DNA of 64,000 nucleotides from Epiperipatus broadwayi (taxonomy: Eukaryota; Onychophora; Udeonychophora; Euonychophora; Peripatidae). Below are positions 25,156 to 35,445 of the stretch, one piece after another. Within the stretch, counting starts at the first letter, position 1; each line of letters opens with the position of its first letter. The position numbers and the translations under genes were made by a program. The stretch is taken from NCBI GenBank assembly GCA_028023455.1, contig JAQFVV010012405.1, forward strand, positions 11,030,423 through 11,094,422, written 5' to 3'. A model generated the notes under the pieces. That model was given only the letters and a program-made list of their open reading frames with translations, did not search any database and was not told the origin of the DNA.

Positions 25156-25405
25156 ATAAACATGATTGAAAGTATTTTAGGTAGAAATGACTTACTATTT
25201 AAAGGAAATATGTCAATATGTTTTAAAACTAGATTTTTGTTTAAAAAAAGAGAGAAATATTGACAAACAAATGCCTGAGATGAACGAATGAAATAGAAAG
25301 TTTACTGAAGTGAAGTGAAAATGAAAAGCTTTTTTTTTATTCGAGATGATTAGATTAAACTTTGAGAGTCTTCATTCTGCGTGCATTGTAGTGATTGAGC
25401 TAACC
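25156..25405 (+). mobile_element. LINE 3' remnant with internal deletion
   Basis: Frames broken by stops still show a TTTTAGGTAGAAATGA-KGNMSICF-type segment matching the region at 33840-33900, followed after a deletion by remnants of the DEI and FIL-region (TCTTCATTCTGCGTGCATTG) seen intact at 12.7 kb. It is an old copy of the same LINE family, placed directly against a truncated family A copy. Confidence 0.5.
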
Positions 25406-25859
25406 ATAAATATATTTTATCTATTAAATATTTTTTTTGCTAAACATCTGCATAAATACGGTATATATGGATATACTACGCGTGATTAAAAAAAAAACTC
25501 AGAAAATAAGTTTTGCAAACTTTACATATAGAGATATACATTAGAACTGTAATTGAAAAATTAATACAAATTTCCTTTTTTAAACATTTGATATTAAACT
25601 ATTACTTTAACTATTTGAATGCATGTTTAGCATTACTTAAATTACTAAATCGTGTTTTTTTTTTTTTTTTTAATGCATGAATATACTCATCGCGGTCTTT
25701 AAAACTAACATTTATAGTCAATGATTAGCAATTAAATTTAACAAAAAGTAAGAGAGAAAAAACTTTTAGATTTCCCGCTTTCACTAAGTAAATCTTGAAC
25801 ACTTTTCTTCCTGAGGAATTTTTCCCATCAAAAATTAATCCTTATTCGTTTTTAATCAC

Positions 25860-26240
25860 GTCAAAAAAGCTAATTAATGTCGGTGGGTTTCTCTTAGAAG
25901 ACTGCTCTTAACGAAGTTATCTTTTTCTGAAAGGCTCCAATTAGATTCTAATGAACAGTGCAGTCGACTATATAACGACTTTAAATACAAATTAATAAAG
26001 TAATTTTGTCTTCACAATATTGAATTATTGTAATTGGTGGGCTAGCACACGCGTAGCGATGCGGCAAGTGTGCACTCAAACGCGATTTGTCTAATGCATT
26101 TTCTAACCGAGGCGGCTCCCTTAAACGGAATTGACATGTCTCTCGCTCACAGAACGAGATTTCTTTAAGCTCGCGCCAAAAAAAATGTATTAAAGATTAA
26201 AGGTCGTTTACTTCTTTCTTATTGGTGAAGATAAAACAAA
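25860..26240. promoter_or_regulatory. Small CpG-rich island with promoter-like motifs
   Basis: CpGs cluster here (GCTAGCACACGCGTAGCGAT, CCGAGGCGGCTCCC, TCGCTCACAGAACGAG, CTCGCGCC) in surroundings that almost lack them. Visible motifs are TATATAA at 25969-25975, a CCAAT-like CTCCAATTAG at 25935-25944, an E2F-type GCGCCAAA at 26173-26180 and an inverted CCAAT (ATTGG) at 26221-26225. No adjoining coding exon is recognised on either side, so the promoter reading is an inference from composition and motifs. Confidence 0.35.
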
Positions 26241-29200
26241 TATTCTAAGAAATAAATAGAATCATAATAATTTGATTTCATTTTTATTTTAATTCATTAA
26301 TTTTTAATTAAATTGTTACTAAATTTCGATAAAAACAATATTTGCCATTTAACTTTAAAATCGTAGGAAAAAAAAGTATTTTTAGAAAAAAAAAACTGTT
26401 TTTATAAAATCAATTATCGTATTACTTTTATTTTTATGGCTATGACTAATAATATAATGAATATGAAATAAGAAGAAAACTCGTTATTTACAAGGAACAT
26501 TTGTAATGTCAAAATGTATATAGCTTTACAAAGATAACTTGTAATAAGGACATTATTTTAATTTGGTGAAGTTTTATATTTAATAAATGAATTAACTCCA
26601 CCTTGTGGAATATAATTTTACATTTTACTACTGGTTTAATTTATTTTTTTGTATATATACGTGGCAAAAAAGATAAGCGTCGTACGAGGAAGAGAAAAAT
26701 GTTTTTTCTTTATATATATGATCATGAAAATTATACATTTTAACTGGTTTGTATGTTATTAATAATATATATTCTATACTTGATAATGTAACAATAATTA
26801 GTCTGCGTAAAATACACATATTTATGTAAATCCCACACCACCACCCTCCACTCATACACTTTAGTATTATCAATAAATGTTTATTTAAAACTAAATAAAT
26901 TACAATTTAGTCAATTTATTACTATGTGTGTGTATGTTCAAAATTAAAAAAGGAAATATATGAATCTTTAACTGGGGTTTAAAGTTATATCTATGCTAGA
27001 GATAATCTTTAGTTTAGAATGATTAGTAATAATCATTATGGTATTTATCAGAGATGGATGGTGACAAAGTTGTGAATGAAGTGAGTTTGACAATGGTAAA
27101 TACAAATGTAACAATTTATTAAAATATCATAATAATGCTTTGTTTTATGTATTTACTACTTAATATAACTAGCTACCTTTATAATTTAATGACGCTGTTA
27201 AATTCATCAAAGTAAATGCATTGTGGAGTATAACACAGTGATAGAGTGAGACTCTCAGGGCACCAAACAATTAATACTTTTTTTAAAATAAAGCAATGAA
27301 TGACTTGTTACGAATTCATATGAAATTCAAGGATCTGAAAACCCAGGAATTAAGCCGCAATCTGCTACTCTATTATTCAAGATCCTTTCATTATGAAGAT
27401 ATTTATGATTTAGTTTTCCAAATGGTGTGTTAAATAGCACGATAGTAGTGATAACAAAGAACAAATTATTAAATTATTAAAAGTTATGATTCGACTGTAC
27501 TACTCCATTATTTAAATCTACTAATCAATGTTAGCATTTGAGACAAGTCTAAAAAATAAACATTTTACAATGATTGAAAAGCCTGAATAAAACAATGAAT
27601 GTAATAAGGGAAAAAATGTATTAAATTAATAAATATATATATTCAAAATAATATTTCATTTAAATGCCTATTTTATTTCAGTGTCTGCGTCAAGTGCTTT
27701 GCTTTCTCATCTATGGTACCAGGCCATATTGATTTGTAAATGGCAGTTACATTTTTATTAGGTGGAAAAGGAATTAAACATACATACACATAAAATATCA
27801 ACCTATTATTAGCTAGATAGAGGGAGACTGGATCGTAAAAAATCAACATGCAAGCTATTGCCGATCTTTATAAATAATGTCTAATATTATATTGTTATTA
27901 AGTGTTATCACATTTATATCAAATCCTAGCAACCTGGAGAATATAAATTCTCCAGAATTATTTCTCATCTGTTGTGATGTTTCAGACTTCTTAGATAGCT
28001 ATTATTATTTTGATGATGAACTCTACTCAACTCTATATTGCTGTTTGTTCTCTTTGTTTATGATCAAACTTTTCTGACACTATACATGCAAACTTTTATT
28101 CTAAATTAAGTTTTCTCATCACGTGATTAAAATAAGATAATTTTAATTTGATGAATGGCACTTCCTGCATACTCATACATACGGTAAAACACATTGTTCA
28201 TTTTTGTTGTTGTCTGCATACATTTCCAAACTATCTTTGTTTTTTATTTTTCAACTTTGATATTCTTTTAGCCACAGTTAATACCATAACTAGAACAATC
28301 ATGATTTAGTTTTTTAAATATATCATATATCTAAGGATGTTTCTTAGCATTCCATAACAACTCTATGAGGTAGTTTTGACAAATATCTTGATTTCTGTAA
28401 TTAGTGTTTGATTCAAATATCAGAATTATTAACTGTATTTCTTTTCATATTTAAATTTTTAATAAGTATATTCAGATCAGCTCTATTTCAAATTAAAATG
28501 TGGTCATTACATATCTAAATTCTGCATTTTTCCACCAGTTTTTTGTAATTAACTATTATCTTATTATAAATTCATTATTCATATTGTATACTTAATATAT
28601 AATATACCAGATTGCACTCCTGCCATTTATTTATCAACAAGAGTAATCTTCCAACACTTTAAAACATTTGTGGAAAAAACCTAGAGAGATTTTTGCCTTG
28701 GAATAAGTTTATGATTATTGTTTCCCTGATTTTTTATTTTTTCATTTGCTTAACCAATTTTATCTAATAATATTAACATTTCTTCAATACAGATATTTTA
28801 ATCTGGCATATATTTAATATTATTTCAGAATAATAATTCATTTAAAAAAAGGGTTTTTATTATCTTTTTGTTTAATACAACAAAGCTTTTATTAAAAGTA
28901 ATACTAATTACAGCAATAACAGTTATAAAAAAATCTTAATAATTTTTAATATATGTATATAATATTTAATTTGACATTTGAATTATGGCTTTAAATCTTA
29001 ATTTTAAAGGAGCATTAGAGTTTACTAAAAATTGGTTGTTAATTAAACTAAGAATGAATACATTTACCCATGGCCCAATGATTTACTTTATCTATAATTA
29101 TAACCAAGTATAGATATTTGTAAATCATAGATCACTAAACATATTTTCATTATTAGTAATTAAAAACTGCAAATACTTGATACTATTTAACTTCAGATTG

Positions 29201-29736
29201 TATTCATTATATTGTGATAACATACATAAAAAACTGTTTAATTGAATTATTATTCTTGAAAATACTCAAATTTCCAAAAGCAAGTATATTATACCAAAAC
29301 ATGTAAATTTTTATATTAACTTCTTCAATAAAGACTCTTAAGAATATAACTACATTAAATAAAGTTCTATAATCAACAATAATATTATTAGTAATAGTTT
29401 ATCATTTCTTGTATATGATTATTTTTTATGCGTTTGGCCTCCAGTTTGAATATAAATTGTAGCAAAATTAAAATTAAAATATGTAACTTTCTGTCTTTAC
29501 TAAGTAAAAAATATTTCTTGTCTATCACTAATTGAAATTTATACCATTTTAAAAATACATAATATAAACAATGAAATGAAATAGTTTTGATGTTTATTAT
29601 TAAAATAATTTTTAAAAAAGTCTTTGAATAAAAAAAAGCTTTAAAAATAATATAAAAAAACATTAAATGATATATATATGCATTCATATGAGTGTTTATA
29701 TGACAATAATGTAATATGCAATTGTAATAAATGTAC
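26241..29736. other. AT-rich sequence, no gene recognised
   Basis: No gene is supported. Short frames at 26628-26873 (minus), 27877-28077 (plus) and 29388-29738 (minus) have low-complexity, AT-driven composition and no recognisable similarity. Confidence 0.4.
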
Positions 29737-30480
29737 AAAAGTAGAACAAGTAAAGTATATTACATATCTTGGAATGACGATAGATAAAAATGTCTTGGAA
29801 ACATCATATAAATATATTAATTAATAAATTTAAATATTTTATAAAAATATTCTACCACATCAAAGATATTTCCTTTAAATATTCTTATTGTTATATATAA
29901 ATCTTTATGGAAATCTTTATTGAGATATGGACTAACGTTTTATGGTTTTGCAAGCGTTTCTAATTATCATAGATTAGTCTTGCGTTGTTAGCCGAGAGGT
30001 ATCGCAGTCGCCATGCAAGCAAGTAGTTGGTTGCAGACGGTTGTGGGTTCGCGTCCCGGCCGATGCTATGACATAAGAAAAAAAAAAAAAGAAAAGATAA
30101 TTGATCTAATAGAATACCATATAACAATTCGTCAATAGCTAAAACAGCAAATTGTTATATTATATTTTATAAGTTGTATTAACAGAAGTATTATATTGAT
30201 TTAATAGAAGAAAATTATATCAAAAAAAGAAAAAAGTGAATACAAAAATAATAATTTATTATTCAATCAACTTTTTGATTATATAATTATAGAGAATTTT
30301 TTTTTTGATACTACATTATGTAAAACAATTGGAAATGTATTTAAGGAAAACAGATAAATACATAGTTTCAAAATATTGTCATAAATATGAAACTAGAGTA
30401 AGAAATAATTTACTTATTGAATTAAGAAGCTTGCAACATTATAGGGAAATAAAAAAAAAAAAACAAATTAAAAAAATATA
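29737..30480 (+). mobile_element. CR1/Jockey-like LINE remnant interrupted by a SINE
   Basis: From about 29745 the plus strand encodes VEQVKYITYLGMTIDKN, then in shifted frames WKHHINILINKFKYF and VIYKSLWKSLLRYGLTFYGF. These match the conserved C-terminal part of CR1/Jockey-type reverse transcriptases (KYLGV-ID, W--HI, L-YGL-VWG). The SINE at 29977-30090 sits directly after the YGL region. Later frames (ETRVRNNLLIELRSLQHY near 30390-30443) probably represent the polyprotein end. Several frameshifts show that it is dead. Confidence 0.65.
29977..30090 (+). mobile_element. tRNA-derived SINE, subfamily 1
   Basis: It has an internal pol III promoter: A box TAGCCGAGAGG at 29989-29999 and B-box-like GGTTCGCGTCC at 30046-30056. 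The T-arm GGG-TTCGCGT-CCC is intact. It ends GATGCTATGACATAAG plus poly-A at about 30078-30090. The head resembles a class II (Ser/Leu-like) tRNA. It is inserted in a LINE. Flanking duplications are not clear. Confidence 0.8.
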
Positions 30481-31011
30481 TTAAAGAGGGGGGAAAGGGG
30501 GGGGGGAATGTATTTAGAAAAATATATATGAATATCTAATGTATAATCAATATTTTTATTATATAATTAATATATTATTGAAATGTATTGTTGTTATTAT
30601 CATATTTTATATTATGTTTAAAATTGCATGTAAATATATAAAATGTTATAAAACATTTCTTCTACATAAAAGCGCAACTATGTATTTGTATTTGTGTAAA
30701 TATATTTTGACCTGTATTTAAATGAATGATTGTAAGGAATATATTTATATTTTAATAAACATTATTATTTTATTTAGCAAAATATTAAGTAAGATAAAAA
30801 AATTATTATCAAATTGCATAATTTGAAACTTTAACTTTAGATGCGTTTCTATCTCATAATTAGACCTCTCATTTAAAAACAAATATAAAATTAGATTATA
30901 CAACAAGTTCAACTGCTGGATATAAAATTTTTTAACAAAGAAAAGAAACTAAAGACTACAAAGATGGTCAGTGTAATATCCTAATATTCAAACTAAATAA
31001 TAAATTTTAAC

Positions 31012-31159
31012 CAGTTTTTCTTTGAGTTTTTTTTTTTTTTTCCATGTGTCATAGCATCGGCCGGGACGCGAACCCACAACCGTCTGCAAACAACTACTTG
31101 CTTGCATGGCGGCTGCGATACCTCTCGGCTAACAACGCAAGACAGTTTTCTTTGAGTTT
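31012..31159 (-). mobile_element. tRNA-derived SINE, subfamily 1, with TSD
   Basis: This is a minus-strand copy of the element at 29977-30090, nearly identical over the tRNA-like head and the GATGCTATGACACATGG end, with poly-A seen as a T-run at about 31028-31041. It is flanked by CAGTTTTTCTTTGAGTTT (31012-31029) and CAGTTTTCTTTGAGTTT (31143-31159), a target-site duplication of about 17 bp with one length difference. The high similarity to its neighbour suggests recent activity. Confidence 0.85.
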
Positions 31160-31864
31160 AGATTTAAAAGTATATTAATTAACAACTGATTAAATATACT
31201 AATAATATAAAACTTTTAAGTATTAAATTTTTGTTTTGCTTTCTTTTATTTATTTTTACTAAATTGGTTTATTATTTATTTGTACTTGTTTTTTGCATAG
31301 TGCTATTTTTTTTTATACTTCAGACAAATAAGCTAATATATTTTACTTTTAATTAAAAATCTTTAATTATAAGAATAATAATATTATATAATCTTTTTTC
31401 TCTGGAAGCCATTTATTATTGTTCTTTAGTACAACAGTATTATTTATTTTATACAATTACCTGTTTTTTAAATTTTTTTAATTTGGAATCAATACACAAA
31501 AACCAGTATTTAAATTCCACAGTTTTATCACTGTATCCGTTTATCTTATTTAGAATTTAACTCTATCCTTCTTATTAATTTGAACATTTTATTTTTATAA
31601 TTGAACATTTTATATATATCATATATTGATAATTTTTACATTATTTATTACAAATATAAGCTTTCAAATTCTAGATATTTTATAAGTTAATATTTGAACT
31701 TTGTAAAATAGAATACTAAAATAGTAAACAGAATTCTTAATTATAACAATGGCATTTGATATTATTTAATGTAAATTATCTATTCAAAAAAATAATAGAA
31801 TGAAATATTAATATTTGAAGTTAGTTTTTTAAACTCAAAATAAATTTATGGTTAGTTATCATTA

Positions 31865-32185
31865 AAAAAGGGCTTTGAGCATTCCTTTATCAGATTTTCA
31901 TTGATGTGGAGGGCTGAAAAGTTGGAGAGTGGAGAAGATTGAAACCTGTCCATTAAAGGATATATATTTGCTATCTTAATATAAACTGAGCACTTATTAT
32001 ATATGTGTGGGGGATATGATGATCTGGACCAACTGATGAGTGCTGGTTCAGCATGAAATACATATATTGGAGATTATCATTTTTACATGTCTATGGTCAT
32101 GTGTATTGGTTATATCGGATAGAATGGATAATTGTAAGAAGTTTGAAAGTCTGGGTTCAAATCCTCTTTAATTATATGTTAAAAT
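31865..32185 (+). repeat. Family A monomer (copy A5) ending in a tRNA T-arm-like motif
   Basis: It runs from GCTTTGAGCATTCCTTTATC through GTCCATTAAAGGATATATAT and GATGATCTGGACCAACTGAT to GAAAGTCTGGGTTCAAATCC. The last motif includes GGTTCAAATCC, a perfect pol III B box, near 32153-32163. An A-box-like TGGTTATATCGG lies about 50 bp upstream, roughly the tRNA spacing. This orientation shows that the tRNA-like part lies at the 3' end of the unit. Confidence 0.65.
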
Positions 32186-33270
32186 TAAACATTACATTTA
32201 TTATTAAAATTTAAAAATATGTTTTACTTGTATTGACTAAAAACTTTTCTTCTTACCTAATAGAAATTGCTTCCACTTTGGTATAATTAACTTTTTATCA
32301 CTTGTTTTCTTGTAAATAAATATTTTCAAATAAAATAAAATAAGTCATGCAGGTTTTCAGTTGAAAATAAAAATTTTACAAAAATATTACATAAATAATC
32401 ATTAATATGTAAACAAATTATAAAAATTACATTTTTTTTTTCAAGAATGGAAAATCAAAAATGTAACCAATCAAAAATTGTTACTTCTATTGAGATCTAA
32501 AGAAGGCAAGTCTGTCATCATTGATATGCAAATTATATATAGTAATTTATTAAAGAACTATCTGATGCTGACATCTTCAGATTTTTTAACTAATAATTTT
32601 TAAATAATTTTCATGGTAAAATAAAACTGTACATGATAATCTGTTTTATATAGGCACAAAATAATAAAAAAGATATGGTGAATGCAACAACATAACATCC
32701 AAAATCCAAAACAGAAAAAAATGCATGGTACTATCCTGATTATAATCCATTTGTTTAATTATTTTTATGATATTTATATATTGATTTTGTTGGTGCTGCA
32801 TTGCCGCGTTGTTGTTTCATTGATTCTCCATTTAGATTATTTGGCAGTTAAACTCTTAAAGGACACATAATAATTTTAAACCTATTGAATCTTGTGTTTT
32901 AATTTAATTAAATCTATTACTAACTTGATTAAAAACAGTCTATAAATAAATCACTGAAACATAAAAGCTATTTTTGTGAAATTGTGGAAGAAATGCAACC
33001 ATTTTTGCATTTAATATAATATTACATTATGTTAGTCTTAATTCATTACCTATCTTTTTTTAAATTTTATTCATTCATATTTTATGTAATTTATACTGCT
33101 GTTAGTATTGTCATTAACTTAATTTCATAAATGTTTTATTCATTGCAGCTTGATATTTCAAATAAGACATATTTTCATGGAGCATTTTGTTTTCCTATTT
33201 TTATTTCCATATAGTTTGTCTACAGAAAACTTTGAATTTTAACCAACTAAAAGAACAAACTGTGTTTAAA
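32186..33270. other. AT-rich sequence, no gene recognised
   Basis: No gene is seen. At 32564-32600 the complement of the AAATCTGAAGATGTCAGCAT motif found in families G and F occurs, so an old inverted copy of that repeat may be present. The short frame at 32682-32870 has no recognisable similarity. Confidence 0.4.
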
Positions 33271-34335
33271 AGTGATTCATAAATTATGAAAAAGCATTTG
33301 ATTCTATAAGCATTTCTTCAGTCATTAAAACATTAGATCATCAATGTATAACATCCAGGATATTGCCATATTTTGAACAATATTTAAAAAATGCAACAGC
33401 AACAATTAGGTTATATAATGATGCTAGGAAGGTTAATGTTGAGAAGGGTGCATGATAGGGTGACTCCATATCTCCAAAACTTTTTACAGCAGTTTTGCAA
33501 GAAATATTTTGTGGATTAAAGTGGAAAGCTAAGGGAGTAAGAATAAATGGAGATTATTTAAATCATCTAACTTTTTTCAGATGAAATAGTTGTTTTTGCA
33601 AATAATGTTTTAGAGCTTCAGGAAGTGTTGTAAGAATTATTGAATGAAAGTAAGAAAGTAGAATTAAAGATAAATGTTAAAAAGACTAATGTAATGTAAC
33701 AATGGATTCTCTCAAAAGTATAAATAAAAATTGATAATGTTGAATTACAAGAAGTTAACAACTACAAAGATCATGGGCAGATTATTACTATATATGGAAA
33801 CATAATAGATGAAATTAATCAAAATTAAACTTCTTTGGAGTGCTTTTAGTAGAAATAATAATATTAAAAGGAAATATGTCTATGTGTTTTTAAAAAAAAA
33901 TTTTAATAAATGTCTGTCACCAGTTATTATTTATGGATCTGAGACTGGGATACTTAACAAAAGAGCAGTACACAGACTTCAGATCAATCAAAGAAGTATG
34001 GAAAGATTATGTGAAGAATAACCGGAAGAGATAGAAGATAAACTGTTGTTATTGGTGTCATTAAAAAATTAAAAGCCTCAAGTGGGGTTGGGTTGGATAT
34101 ATTGTCAGATAATATGATAATAGATGGACAGTTGAAATCTTAAAGGAGAGCTCAAGAGATTGTAAAAGACTTAGAAAGTAACCACTTGCCATATGGATGA
34201 TGAAATAAGTATGTGAGCTGGGGTGATGTGAAGAAAAGAGGCTAGAGATCAGAGAAGTGGATTGAACTGGGTGTATCTTTTACCTGGCAGTGGATCGATA
34301 GTGATTGAAAATGCTGATGATGATGGTGGTAGTTG
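33271..34335 (+). mobile_element. LINE reverse transcriptase remnant (longest copy in window)
   Basis: Translated in order, with frameshifts, it shows YEKAFDSISISSVIK (RT finger/palm), QGDSISPKLFTAVLQEIF, GVRINGDYLNHL, then in a shifted frame SDEIVVFANN, NESKKVELKINVKKT, and from 33809 an open stretch with IIYGSETGILNKRAVHRLQ. The catalytic box, normally FADD, reads FSDE, and stops plus at least one frameshift near 33575 interrupt it, so it is inactive. It ends in the same region as the other copies and continues into GATGATGATGG. It lacks the 5' endonuclease domain, so it is truncated. Confidence 0.85.
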
Positions 34336-35317
34336 TTTAAAAATTTCTTTCACACAGTTTATGATAACTTTAATCTTTTGAGTAATGATGACTTTTTTCT
34401 TATTAATTGCCATAACAGTCATTCAGATGTCATGATATTTTTATATCTTTATCACTTTTATTCTTTCTTTATAAACTTGTTGTCAATAGGAAGCTATAAT
34501 TTGTTATTATTAATTGTTTTAAATAAATAATTTTGTGAGATTTTCATGTGATTTCAGAAACTGTTTAAGGAAATATTTTTTCTTGCTCTTTTTATTTGTT
34601 ATTTTTCTATTAAATTCTTTCATTTACAACCTTCTTTAACATCTATTTACATTTTAAAATAATTTTTTTAATTAATGTAATAAACAATTCTACAGAGTTA
34701 CTAAATAATTTTTGATAATTTCTGTTTCATCTCGTTGCATTGTTTAATACCTTACATCTTACTAGTAGATTATCATTTCTTCTATTCAAGTTATTCAACA
34801 CATATCTTTTCATTGCTCAGAATGTATTCCAGCATTATATCTTTCTAATTGTTTACATGCCCATTTATTTTAGACCTTTCTGTAGAAACAAATAATTCAT
34901 AATGTGCACTTTTACTTAAATTCTACTGTGCTGTCTTTTTGAATTTTAGTCTCCATTTCCAATTTCCCATCAGTTTTTTAAATATTTTTTTTCCAATGTA
35001 TTTTGAATATTTAGATAAATATGAATTACTGAAATTGATATATTCCACTAAAATAAATATATATTTTTATTCATTCATTAATCTATCAATTTACCTATGC
35101 TAATTTTTCGTATTTTATTTTATAATACATTTAAATGCATGTATGTTATTAAATATTTGTATCATTATAATAAAAAAGTGGTCCATTATTTAATGCAATT
35201 GATTTTTTTTATTATAATTCCATAAAATCATTACTGCAGTTCTGATTAATATCAAACAGTTTATTTATCATGTAAAATTTTAAAAAAGAGTTTACATTTC
35301 TGATTTTACTAAATGAA
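34336..35317. other. AT-rich sequence, no gene recognised
   Basis: The stretch is pyrimidine-rich on the plus strand. The frame at 34333-34530 is low-complexity and unrecognised. Confidence 0.4.
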
Positions 35318-35445
35318 TGTAATAACTGAAACACACAGGCTTATTATATACCTGTGTCTATATATGTAATATATAGGGTATAGAGCACAGACTCTCTCAT
35401 ACCCCACAACTCTCAACACTATCACATAACACTTTACTTTTCACG
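35318..35445 (-). repeat. Family A fragment (copy A6)
   Basis: It begins TAACTGAAACACACAGGCTT and contains CTATATATGTAATATATAGG and AGAGCACAGACTCTCTCATA, matching the terminal part of copies A2, A4 and A7. The internal part of the repeat is absent. Confidence 0.65.

Noticed and set aside
29388-29738. 116-codon minus-strand open frame
   Set aside because: Composition is almost wholly Ile, Leu, Phe, Tyr, Lys and Asn, as expected of chance translation of AT-rich DNA; no domain or neighbouring exon signal.
29977-30090. Functional tRNA gene
   Set aside because: A and B boxes are present, but the acceptor stem pairs imperfectly, the element ends in poly-A and related copies have target-site duplications, so it is a SINE.
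30483-30509. G-rich run as a G-quadruplex or switch-like motif
   Set aside because: Runs such as GGGGGG-AAA-GGGGGGGGGG are too few for four separated tracts with confidence and resemble mononucleotide slippage, as do the G-run at 57535-57546 and the C-run at 63525-63537.
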